The translations under genes were made by a program, and so were the position numbers. Positions 32,281-42,999 of a DNA stretch of 64,000 bases are shown here, piece by piece. Location: contig CM055107.1 in NCBI GenBank assembly GCA_029204225.1, positions 6,728,873-6,792,872 of the forward strand, in the 5' to 3' direction. The stretch comes from Diphasiastrum complanatum (Eukaryota > Streptophyta > Lycopodiopsida > Lycopodiales > Lycopodiaceae). Position 1 is the first letter of the stretch. Every line of letters begins with the position of its first letter. The notes beneath the pieces are model-generated. The model was not told the DNA's origin. It was given only the letters and a program-made list of their open reading frames with translations, and searched no databases.

Positions 32281-34015
32281 AAGGCTTACAGGCTTGGAGA
32301 GGTGGTGCTTTTCATTGGAGCTTGGTGGTATTCAACTAGTATTCTCATTCAAGGAGAGGAGGAAGGTTTCAAGTTGGTGGATCTTCCCAAATTCAATTTG
32401 CATGTTCCATATCTCTCTCTCAAATTTCATTGTGTTTGTGGTGAATTGTGCTAGGAAATCAATTTTGGTGTCTTTTTTGGAGTTTTTGCATGTGTATCTT
32501 AAAACTAGTGAAGGACCTGAAATTTCCAGCAAGTTAATTCACTTTGAAATAGTTGAAATTCAGTTTGCATGTTGGATCTTCCCATGTATTTGGATTCTAG
32601 GCTCTTTTGTGGCCAAATTTGGCTTGTTTTCCATGATTTTGGCACAAAATTAAGGGTAGAATTCAAAATCCAACAAGATCAGATCAATTGATTTGTTGTA
32701 ACTTTGAATTTTGGATTGCATGTGGATTTGAAAAACGTTCTTGCCATTAATTTTCAATTGTGCATGGTGAAAAAACCTAGAAAGGGCTAAAATTCATGAT
32801 TTTTGCTTGTTTTTTCATGAAATTGGATGGTAGGAGGTTGTTAAACATCAATTGAAGCTAGGAAAAAATGAATCATAGTCTTTTGAAGTTGTCCTAGAAG
32901 TTAGAGCCAAGAATTCCAGCAATTGGGTTTGTAGGAAGTCAAAAAGTGTCAAAAAATGACCAATTTTGGTGAATTTTGGGGGATGGATTTCTCTAAATCC
33001 ATAAGACAATCATTCTGGATTTTTTCCAGCATGATTTGTATTCATTTTTACCTTCGAGCAAGCTATCAGACCTGTAAATTGATGGGTTGAGGCTTATGTT
33101 TTAATTCCATCAAGTTTGTAGCAATTTTGACTTCTAAAAACCAAGAAATCATGGTTCTCAGCCCATACTGCTTCATAGGATCTGTATGAAAGCTTCATGG
33201 AACACTTTTTAACCATTTAAGACTGTTTGGATCATCAATTTTAAGCTTGGCTATGTGTTTGCATGTTTTTTGACAAAATTGGTCTAGAAAAAGTGTGCCC
33301 TCCTACAGCTTAGTTGGTTGTTTTGAACTCGCACATGTGAGTCCTAGGTGGCAGGCTGACGTGGCAAGTGTCTTGTTCATTGTGTCTCTCTTTGTACCCA
33401 AAGATATGAGCATCTGAAGTTTTGCAATTTTGTGAGCAAAATTGGTAAAATTTCCAATTGTTCTGATTGCATGCATGACAATTTCCTATTTTGATGTACT
33501 GTGCTTGCATGGAATGTCTGCATGTGGTTTCTCTGCGTGATTCTGACATGCATGGATTGATTAGATCTGTTTTGAGTGGTCATACGCATGTACTCTGACA
33601 GGTAGATACAAAACTGGATTTTATAGCTGACAATTTTCGTAACATTGAATTTTTACGTAAAATTTCGTAAAGTAAAAAATCAGTTTAATGTCACATGTCT
33701 TGCATGCTTGATGGACATTAATGAAGTAAAATTAGGAATCGAACAATGAATCGAATTTTTTATTTCGATTGCTTAATAACGGACTGAGATTTTTTATGAA
33801 ATTTTAGAAAACGTAAAAAATTTTAAAAAAAGTTAAAAGTGCGAAAACTCAAAATTTTTAGTTTTTTCCAGTTTCTTGTAATATCTATGAAATTGACTAA
33901 AAATAGTGATTTGACCATACTGGAGTCAATTTCAGTCAATTTTTTTGGTCAACGGTACTTCACTATCAATTAATCTGATACTAAATTTAATAATTTCCAA
34001 GATAGATATATCGAG
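32281..34015 (+). other. Long untranslated leader of Gypsy B
   Basis: About 1.7 kb between primer site and gag with no supported ORF. It is T-rich with many short polypyrimidine runs. Long leaders are common in plant Gypsy elements. Confidence 0.6.
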
Positions 34016-34672
34016 ATGGCCGAAGAAACTTCAAATCAGGCTGCAAATCCAGGTGCACCATCTTATATAGTGATTTGTCAGCAGTTGAGTACGGCACTAA
34101 ATGACATGAATAATCGTAATCAGATGAGAGATCAACAAATGGAGGTTCTTTTGAATCAAGTCAAATTGATGTCTTCACCCAATCTCGATTTTCAACCGGA
34201 GATTTATTTGGGCGAGAAGAAGGAGAAGAAACCTGAGGTCGTCGAGGACTGGCTGTCCAAGTGGAGTAGTTACTTCAATCTGCACGGTGTTCCTGATGAG
34301 AAGAAAATTGAAAGTGTCGTGTTGTTCTTGTGCGGCAAAGCGTCATCGTGGTGGCAAGATTTACCGGTGAAGCCAACCACTTGGGATGCGTTTGCGGAAG
34401 TTTCATGTTTTAGACCTAGCTCGTACTGATTTAATTTTAGGTTACGAATGGTTATTCAGTAAATCACCTTCTCTGTTAATTGATTTTGAGAAGCATGTTC
34501 TCACTTTCAAGGATGATGATAAGGTAGTTACATTATTTGACAGTAATTTTGTACGTCCGTTGGATCAGATTTCTACAGTTAATAAAATGGAAACATTGGA
34601 TTATTCTGAGTATGAAATTTTTTCAGTTTATGTTATTCCAGTTGTGGATGTCCTGAAATGAATCTAAATGGT
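34016..34672 (+). pseudogene. Gypsy B gag fused by deletion to protease end
   Basis: Gag starts at ATG 34016 and includes a retrotransposon gag helix segment with SSWWQDLP near residue 110. After about 34395 the sequence jumps, in another frame, to the C-terminal end of a Gypsy protease (FHVLDLARTDLILGYEWL). The nucleocapsid and the protease active site are missing. The deletion joins them at about 34395-34405. Confidence 0.8.
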
Positions 34673-35530
34673 TGTGAATTCTCATCAATTCTTAACTCAG
34701 TAAATTTAGATCATGAACAAGCAGTGAAAGAACAGATCATAAATGAATTTAGGGATGTTTTTCCATCTGAATTACCTCATGGTTTACCATTGTCTAGGTC
34801 AGTAGACCACAGGATTGAGTTAAGTCCAAGAAGTTAACCTGTCTCTAGACAACTTTACAGGTTCTCTCAGAAAGAGAAGACAGAGGTTTCAAATCAAATA
34901 GAAAACTATCTGAGGATGGGACATATACAACCTAGTAAATCATCATGGGGCGCTCATGTTCTTCTTAAAGTGAAGAAAGATGGAAGTTTTAGGATGTGTG
35001 TGGATTACAAGGGGCTTAATAAAGTGACTATAAAAAATAAATATCCATTACCCAGGATGGATGACCTTGTAGATCGCTTGGGTGGAGCACGGTATTTCAC
35101 CAAGATAGATCTCAGGACAGGGTACCATCAAATAAGAATTAAGTCAGAAGATGTCCAAAAGACAGGATTTCGTTCTAGATTCGGTCATTATGAATTTCTA
35201 GTGTTGCCATTTGGATTAATGAATGCTCCAGCAACATTCCAACAAATGATGAACGATTTATTTCGTCCATATTTGGGGAAGTTTGTGGTAGTATTCTTAG
35301 ACGACATTCTCATTTACAGTAAATCCTTGGTGGAACACGTAGAACACTTAAAAATCGTCTTGATGAAACTCCGTCAGGAGTTACTCTACGCTAAAGAGTC
35401 CAAGTGTGAATTCTTTAAGCAAGAGTTGCTTTATCTCGGTCATAAGATCACAGTAAATGGGATCAAGATTGATGAGGATAAAATCAAGATTGTGATTGAG
35501 TGGCCAATTCCGGACCCAACGGCAAAATGA
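34673..35530 (+). pseudogene. Gypsy B reverse transcriptase
   Basis: An N-terminal lead-in ends at TAA near 34836-34838. The main open part, 34916-35530, has [23 protein letters not shown], the [13 protein letters not shown] box, [12 protein letters not shown] and the catalytic FLDD at about 35296-35310 (V-V-V-F-L-D-D). It breaks off after the thumb at about 35510, where sequence passes into integrase with RNase H lost. The RT core itself appears intact. Confidence 0.87.
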
Positions 35531-36420
35531 TTCTATTTGGGTTATAGTGGATCGGTTAACTAAGTTAGCTGCATTCATATCAGTCAAGTCAACTATAAAG
35601 GCTTCTGATTTAGCCCAGATCTTTGTTGAAAGATTATTTCGGTTGTATGGTTTGCCAAGTGACATTGTTAGTGATAAAGATCCTAAGTTCACAGGTCACT
35701 TTTGGTCAGCAATATTCCATAAACTGGAAACTTCTTTGAGTTTAAGTTCTTCTGATCATCCTAAATCAGATGGACAAATCAAACTATGGAAGATATTTTG
35801 AGGACGTATGTTTCTCACAGGCAATCTCATTGGGAAGATTATCTCCAACTGGTTGAGTTTGCATATAATAGTAGAAAACATTCTGCTACAAGTTACAGTC
35901 CTTTTAATGCTTATGTACGGTTTTCAACCTAGATCTCCAGTGAATATTGAGACGAAGTCTGTTAAGGTCCGGAAGGTTGTTGATTTTTTGCATGATATGC
36001 AAGAAATTTTGCAAGTGGCTAAGGATAGTATCTGTAGTGCTCAAGATAGAGCTAAACACTATACCAATCTTAACAGGGAAGCATTATAAGTTGTCTACCC
36101 GTTATTGTGGATCTTTCAGGATTGTACGTAGAATTGGGTCTTTGGCATATGAACTCGATCTTCAAGGAAAATCGACTGCACACCCAGTGTTTCATGTAAG
36201 TCGTTTGATACTAAGTTTACATGATGGTGATACAGTTGGATTGGATGAGGATTTATCCCATTTGAAAGATTTGTCGCTTAGTGTACCTTTGGAACCTGAG
36301 AAAGTGCTCAGAACCAAAGATAAACAATTGAGAAATCGTTCTATCTCTGAGTGCTTAATTCGGTGGAAGGTCGTACTGAGAATGATGATTCATGGGAGAG
36401 AGTTGATAGCATAAAGAAAA
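35496..36420 (+). pseudogene. Gypsy B integrase core and chromodomain-like tail
   Basis: The core begins in mid-domain with IWVIVDRLTKLAAF and GLPSDIVSDKDPKF (catalytic Asp) and continues with frameshifts near 35795 and 36090. The finger domain is missing. The tail from about 36180 has HPVFHVSRL, then a VLRTKDKQLRNR...LIRWK segment typical of Gypsy chromodomains that target heterochromatin. A one-base loss near 36370 breaks the end of it. Confidence 0.8.
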
Positions 36421-36471
36421 ATTTTCCAAATTTTAGTTTCTAAGGATAGAAACAGTTTAAGGAGGGAATAA

Positions 36472-36975
36472 TGTTATGTCCATGACCAGTAGATAGGATA
36501 CAGTATACTCCTAGTCTTGGATACATGGTACTCCAGTGAAACAAGCTATTAGTTATGCCACGTCATACTAGACATGATCCGAAAGTAACTAATATCCTTG
36601 TGAGGCCCAGAACACACTAAGTGGAGTTTAGACAAGGTAATGAGACAGTGTGTGCTCAATAGCAATCCTATGAATAGTTGGCATAGGACTCTATTCTAGG
36701 TGAATCTATGTATAGGGATCATAGAGCTATGCATGGCTATGTGCCCAAGATGCATTAGGCTCTATATAAGAGGACCAAACTCGCCCTACTCCTCATCATG
36801 GTTCTTGATTCATTGTCAGACTCTCACTCTACATTCATTCTTCTTGTTCCTTGGCTTGGGGGTGAGGCTTCTAGATATTGATTGGATGCTTGTACTTGGT
36901 TGGGTGGTTTCTCCACAGTGTGTTATCCTTTTGTGTTTAGGATTTGTAAGCAGGATCTAAGGAGCTTCCCTTATA
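36472..36975 (+). repeat. 3' LTR of Gypsy B
   Basis: 504 bp, starting right after the purine-rich AAGGAGGGAATAA tract. It matches the 5' LTR with substitutions and a net 19-bp length loss, so the insertion is not very recent. The TATA-like CTATATAAGAGG is at about 36762-36773. It ends CCCTTATA directly before the target duplication AATGT. Confidence 0.9.
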
Positions 36976-39590
36976 AATGTGTGCTACTTTTTAGTGCGTC
37001 AAAGAATTGTTGAGCTACACAAAGAAGATTTTGTGGAATGTTTTGGGTTACCAACTATAGGTTCTACCAAAAAATCGAAAAAGATAACAGATTCGGCGTT
37101 GCTGGAGAAATTGTTCGACTTGTCTGAAGGCGAGGATTCCATTTATTAGGAAACGAAAGGCTACAAGGTTAGCTACCTAAAGGATACTGCCATCATAGGG
37201 TTCATATGTGCGACATTATATTTGGCGCTGATAAAAATGCCACTATATCAGCTTCAAATTTTGGCTACCTACTCCAATCATTTGATGAAGAGCTAGTCGA
37301 TTTTGCGACAATATCGTATCAAATGTTTATCAAAGCTCTGAAGAAGTCCCAAAATATTAGGCAATCGAGTCATTTGGCTGCACATTTGAATTTGATGAAT
37401 GAAGAAGAAGCAGGGCTTATGACAAGAACGGTCAACCGTACCGTGGAACACATGTTTAAAGATGATGTTGAAACAAGTGCAACACATTTTGATGTGGGTG
37501 GAGATCGTAATTCAGAAGCAGAGGCGATTGATGTTGATGACACACAACAGTTGCTTGAAGACCTAATGGAAGACCAATGAGCTACTGTTGTTGAAAAAGA
37601 AAAGGAGATGTCTCAAAGCCCTAATTTTCAGAAGGAAACTCTTGAAGATGATGATAACGAACAGGCAAGTGAAGAGGACCTCTAGCTGCCAAAGAAATTT
37701 AAGGAGATGCCCGAAAAATTGGACCGTAAGTCTATTGATGCAAAAACTCTAATGTTTGATCTGTCAGATTTAGCTTCTACAACAATTTATCCAACGCGGC
37801 AAACGTTCCTAACCAATACTGGAAGTTTAATTGAATATATTAGAACTCGAGAAAAGAAAAGATATGAGTTCAGTAGATTGCAGAGTCGAGTAGAAGATCA
37901 GCAAGAGTTAATTTTGAAATTATTTGTTGATGCTGCTAAAGTGCCAGAATTATTGCTGTTGATGAGCACGAAGGATGTTGAGATACATGATTTAAAGACT
38001 AATGATGAAGTACAGCTATAGTTAATAAAGGAAAAAGATTTACAGAGGGTTCAGTTGATGCGAGAGGTCGAAGAACTGAGAAATGACATCTCAAGCAAGA
38101 AAAACTAGTTGCTGAAGAAACAATATGAAAATTTCGCTTTGGAAAGTCAAAATTCGAAATTACAGAAAGAGCTTGATAATATTAAGCTCAAACATTTGGT
38201 TGCCCAAACTTATCAAGCAGAGAGACTGATGTATAAAGCAGAGCTGTTGCAAGCACAAATCGAAAATCAAAGTTTGAAAAAAAATTTGAATACCCTAATT
38301 ATAGAGAAGGGAACTTTGACGATGAATAGGGCTAAGTTCAAAAAGTATCAAGCTGACACAATTGAAATTATAAAGACAAAGCTACTGGCACCCTTGTAGG
38401 AAGAAAATGAGCCTTGTTAAGTGCTCTATTCAAAGAAGCCGAGGAAGATGACTCTCTAAGTTCAGATACTAAACCTGAAACTACTGAAAAAGAGAAAGCG
38501 TTCCAGAAGGAAATAATAGAGTGTACTAATCCCTTGGATCATGGACGAGTTCAAGAGTTGGAAGGACGCTTGGAACATCTGATTCAGGCCAAGCCAGTGA
38601 TGAAGGATCAAGAAGTGCAGACTGCGGATTTATCATCAGAATTCGGTTCCGAGAATGACCATTTTATTGATCATTCAATTCACTAGAGTGAATACTCAAA
38701 GGAAGAGGGGGTGGAGCCGACTAAGGAAAGGAAGAGAAGAAGGAAAGAGGTAAGGTCGAGACCTGAACCCAATCCAGTGCTTATGACAGAATTTTTTCAT
38801 CTCAAAAGGAAATTTTTTACTTATATGTCGCAGCTCAAAAACATTGAGCAATTGTGGATGATAGAGGATGCTTTTATGCCTGGATTGAAACGATATAATA
38901 ATAAAGATTGGAATGAAATCTAGAGAATTGAAGACTTCATGCCACTCTGGTCAACCCTAACTTTGGAAGAAAAAGAATGTCTTTCTTGGGCAATTTTGTA
39001 AGGTTTTTTTGTGGTAGAAAAGCCAGGGCTGATAGAGATTTTAGTAGGAAGTTTTTCATTATTTGCTTTGGAGTATCTACAAACTAAAGAATTAACTTTC
39101 ATTACGGAATCAGGTGCCCGATTCAAGGAGCACCACTTCATTCGGTTTTCTTGTTTTCAAAATGAAAAGATATTGGATGCTGAAACCATCTTTAAGAAAT
39201 CCAGAATTGACAGAAAAATCAACTACTATTATTCTGAATTGTGGGCCCTGTACATTAAGTGGAAAGATAAATATGTAAAATATTTTGTTGAGATGTCAAA
39301 AGGTATAGCTAAGAGGGATAAACACCTAGCCCATCGTCTATGGATGACTTACCGAGTCCTTGACTTAACAGGATTTGTGGGCAGAACTTTGCTAACCTCT
39401 AATGTATTCTAGGATGGATTACTTGCCCATCACGAAGGAAATTACAACTTTACATTTATCCAGAAAAAGGGGAGGAAGTCAATCCGAGGATTACTTGGAA
39501 AAGTTACAACAGAGAACATTATTCACAGACACATTGAAGGTTCTATCCAAACCATATTGGAGCATATTTCTGAATTGATTCATTAATAGT
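36976..39590 (+). pseudogene. ORF3-C, remainder after the Gypsy B insertion
   Basis: It continues ORF3 after Gypsy B. An N-domain stretch with ETKGYKVSYLKD (near 37155) leads into ISASNFGYLL and ATISYQMF, homologous to ORF3-A. An acidic linker (37490-37680), a long coiled coil (about 37840-38400) and a basic patch (RKRRRKE type, near 38735) follow. The C-terminal domain (about 39020-39400) has a LVGSFSLFALEYLQTKE segment and a YYYSELWALYIKWKDKY segment. Frame 0 holds from 37206 to 38399 and frame 2 afterwards, with several single stops (for example 37578-37580, 38397-38399, 38921-38923). The original protein would be about 850-900 residues. Function unknown. Confidence 0.72.
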
Positions 39591-39894
39591 ACAATTGTGC
39601 TTTCAGTCAGATTATGAGAAGTAGGATGAGAGGGGATGTTTGATTCCCCGAGTCATTTTGCAGGTTGCTTAGCTATTGAGTCAGAACTAGAGGAAGCATA
39701 ATCTTGGAACTTGTGGTTAATCCAGTCGTGTGTGTAGCGACTGTTAGTTGCTCAATCCAATCATGGACATGCATGGCAATGCCTGGGATAGAACTAGTCT
39801 CAATAAACTATCAGAAAATTGTGAGATCATTGTTTAATATTGAAAAGGTTGTACTGGCTACCTGAACTAAATATCCTTTGATAACCAGTTATTT
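39591..39894. other. Possible Gypsy C 3' LTR remnant
   Basis: It follows ORF3-C in the position where the 3' LTR should start. A segment near 39733-39765 (TAGCGACTGTTAGTTGC...) resembles the sequence after the ORF3-A stop. No long match to the Gypsy A LTR is visible, so the call is weak. Confidence 0.3.
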
Positions 39895-40125
39895 ATCTTT
39901 TACACAAAATGACAGTTTCCAGAACGACATCTTATATACTACATTAAATACCTTAAACGCAATTTGGTGTGTTACGACACACCATACACAATTATATCTG
40001 GTGTGCTTTACAAATTAGGAAGTGATGATGAACTCCGAAGGTGCCTAGAACCAGAAGAAATTCAAATAGTAATGAAATCTTTTCATGAAGAAGCTGGAGG
40101 ACACTATACATTTGATTTTTATAAG
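39895..40125 (+). pseudogene. Gypsy C-like RNase H/integrase spacer fragment
   Basis: Translation in one frame gives YTIISGVLYKLGSDDELRRC, then the PEEIQIVMKSFHEEAGGHY segment that precedes the integrase finger. It overlaps in content with the first bases of the truncated integrase at 30274. Here the second finger His is kept. It is cut at about 40125, where minus-strand ORF3-D sequence begins. Confidence 0.75.
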
Positions 40126-40156
40126 AACACATATTGATTTTTACTTAGAAATTTTA

Positions 40157-41340
40157 CTACAGCCAAAACCTTCTAAGCCGGTCTACAGAATGGACTTCTC
40201 GTTTCTTCATGAGAGTGGAAAGTTCTTCAAAATAGGAAGGATAATTGTCCTCCCACTTAATATAGAATTTCCAAAGGTTTGGATAATAGTAATCAATTAC
40301 TTTATCTTTTCGAGGTTTATTTAGGCACTTTCGGATGTCTAACACCTTTGTGTTCCTTGTTAGAGCAAAACTCAAATGATGTTGGCTCTTGAAGGTCTTG
40401 TTCAATTTTTTGAGCAAGTTAATTTCTTTAATTCTGATAAATTCTAGGGCGTAGATGGAGTAACTACCAATTAACATTTTAGTTAATCTAGACCTTTCCA
40501 CTTCCGCTTCTCGAAAAATAACTGTAGATAAAGCCTCATTTTCTTTCCGTATAGGAGCCAAAAACTTTGTTTTGAAAACCTCAATAATATCAGCCCTATA
40601 TTTCTCAAATTTAGATTTATTCACTAGAATACCTCCCTTTTCAGAAGTTACGGAGGCAAGGAAGGTCTGAAGGCTCCGATTTTTCAGCTGCGCCTTAAGT
40701 GCTTCTTCTTTATATCGTACGCGCTCTTCCTGGAAGGATTTTGCCATTTCCATTCGAGGCCAAATGTCGTCTACGTCCTTCGTCAAGTTCAAATTCGAAG
40801 TTTGGGCAGCCACGAGTTTTTGTTGCTCCAGCAGGAATACATTCTTTTGTGCAGCATGCTCGGACTTTAACTCCTCATAGCCTCTTTGCAATGCGGTCAT
40901 GAGCAAGTCTTGTTGCAGCCTTTCCTTTGTTAGATCGAAAATTTCGCATTTCTTCTCAGCGAGTTCTGATTGAAGCTCTGTGACTCGCTTTGCAGAAACA
41001 GTTAGGGCAGCAATGGTATTTTGTTGCTGCTTGACTGGAAATTTTAGAGCTTGTAATTTTTCAGCTTCTGCCTGCTGTCTCCGTATAAAGTTCGCTACTT
41101 CAATTGTAGACGAAAATAGATTCTACAAGACTGGATACAAAATGTGGTCAGACAAATCATCAAATTACGAACGTTTTTTCAAGTGTTTGCGTCCTTATTT
41201 TATTCATTCATAAATTGCTCGTCTGCAGTTTGGAAATCTTGGCCCCCGCCAGCTTCTATTATAACTTCGTCCTAGTCATCTACCCTAATGTCATCTGAAG
41301 ATTGGATCATTGTTGCCATGGCATTCATATCCATGGCTGG
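40157..41340 (-). pseudogene. ORF3-D, coiled coil and C-terminal domain
   Basis: Minus-strand relative of ORF3-C. From about 41340 it begins with a MDMNAMATMIQSSDD-like acidic lead with a stop near 41275, then a coiled coil (41200-40530). The C-terminal domain (40500-40157) is homologous to ORF3-C, with an IGSYSIYALEFIRIKE segment and a DYYYPNLWKFYIKWEDNY segment. The 249-codon part 40906-40157 is open. ORF3-D is separated from its N-terminal domain by a truncated Gypsy B-like insertion. Confidence 0.72.
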
Positions 41341-41344
41341 ATAG

Positions 41345-42520
41345 AGCACTTAACTCAAGAGAGTATCTGGAGTACTCAGAACTGAGTTAAAGTCATTTTT
41401 ATCTTGATGGATCTCTTAAGAGATTTTGGTGGGATGAGTTTTGTACCTTAGTTTCTGAAAAAATTCTAAGTGTATTTGTACTCTAGTGTAAGGTGAGAAC
41501 TCACTCAGTGATTCATGTAAATTGAGTTTACAGGAAGGTGATGTTATTAGATTGGAGAGAATCAAACCCAATAGGAAAATTTATCTTTTAGTGTACTTCT
41601 AAAGGTCGATATAGTATTTTAGTGTAGAGATAGATAATTTGAGAAATATTCCATCTCTAAGTACTTATTTGATATTGAAGTCAAAATAAAGATTGATTTT
41701 CAGGGTAAAAGTGAAAGTTAAATGATTTATTTGTTAGCTTTTGGACTTAAACTTCAGGTTTGGTTGACTGCTATCCAGTGTATCATGTAAATTTAGTTTA
41801 TTGATGATGACAGTTTGATGTATTGAAGATTTTACCCATTTGGAGGACTTATCACTCAATGTACCTTTGGAGCCTGAAAGAGTACTCTAAACCAGAGATA
41901 AACAATTGAGAAAAATGTACTATCTCTAAGTGCTTGATTAGGTTGGTTGGACAGATTGAGGATAATGATTTATGGGAAAGAGTTAAAAGCATACAAATTG
42001 GATCTTTCCTAGTTACTCGTTCTGAGGACAGAACTGGTTTAAGGAGAGAAGAATGTTACATCCATGTCTAGTATGTGGGATTTTGAGTAATTACTAACAT
42101 GAATAGCTGGTCACTCCAGGTGTATATGGTTATTGGTTATGCCTCGTCATTCCGGGCTTGGCCTGTAAAGTAATTAATAATCATATGAGGGCCCAGACCT
42201 ATAATTGGACATAGGAGCACTTGCATGGTGTCTGACTATTATAATGCAAGAATAGAAGGTTAATAGCTAATATAGACTGCATGGGAATCCTAAGGGGACT
42301 ATTCTCTCTTTTGAGAGGGAATACTTACCATGGGAAAACTCGCCCATCTTCCTATTGAAAATTCAGTTTCTTTAGTTGGGATTCCTCTCTTCTCTTGCAT
42401 TCATTCACCATGGCTTGATCCAAGAGGGAACTCCAGGAGGGATCTAGGATTGGATGGGTGGTTTTGCTCCACATGTGGCCTTTTGGTTGTTTTGTAATAG
42501 GATCTAGTCAGATCTTCATA
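41345..42520 (+). mobile_element. Truncated Gypsy B-like element inside ORF3-D
   Basis: About 41820-42050 corresponds to the Gypsy B tail (the LPLEPEKVLRTKDKQLR region), heavily decayed. A purine tract AAGGAGAGAAGAA ends at 42053. An LTR runs from TGTTACATCC at 42054 to ATCTTCATA at 42520 (467 bp), a divergent relative of the Gypsy B LTR. The 5' half of the element is missing. The right boundary at 42520 is sharp against ORF3-D coding sequence. The left boundary near 41345 is inferred from where ORF3-D coding resumes. Confidence 0.7.
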
Positions 42521-42992
42521 AGGTGACACAATTGATAAGAAATTTTTGCCAGGTTCGCCTCCTGGCCCTCATGGATTTGTATAAGGTACTGCAAGTTGGA
42601 GGGAGAGATAGTCGGATTCTTATCAATACAATAATTAATATCGCTTGCCCACTTGATAAATGTGACACAGCTAAAATCTTTCAAATAAGTCAATTTGTAT
42701 CCTTTCGTATCCTGATAGATGGCCGCTTCACCTTGGAATACATCAAACCTGTGTGAAAACTTTTGGAAATCTGCAATTCTCTTGCCCTTCCGCACGTTCT
42801 CAATAGATAGCAATTTGAAACATTCTACATACATGTCTTTTGTTAGCTCAAAAGTCCGGTTTCTTATAGTGGGGGAACAAGACCCACCTCTGATCTTGAG
42901 ACCATCCATCAGCTCGTTAAATATGTCATTAGCAAAACTGATCTACATATCTGATGCCGCTCAGCTTTAATACTTCTGTGCCTATCCGCCAT
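42521..42992 (-). pseudogene. ORF3-D, N-terminal domain
   Basis: It starts at ATG 42992, with a frame break near 42920. The open part to 42521 has the family's landmarks: a DTKGYKLTYLKD segment, ISPSNLQYLI and AKISYQ, matching ORF3-A and ORF3-C. It is interrupted at 42520 by the Gypsy B-like LTR. Confidence 0.72.
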
Positions 42993-42999
42993 TTCTTTA

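Larger units (their letters stand above)
31745..36975 (+). mobile_element. Gypsy B, nested chromovirus-like element with TSD
   Basis: It has LTRs at 31745-32267 and 36472-36975, primer site TGGTATCAGAGC at 32269-32280, polypurine tract AAGGAGGGAATAA just before 36472, and a 5-bp target duplication AATGT (31740-31744 and 36976-36980). Both ends are therefore exact. Coding order is gag, protease remnant, RT, integrase core and a C-terminal chromodomain-like segment, all on the plus strand. Two internal deletions remove most of protease and all of RNase H, so it was probably moved by enzymes supplied in trans. Insertion splits ORF3-C. Confidence 0.92.
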
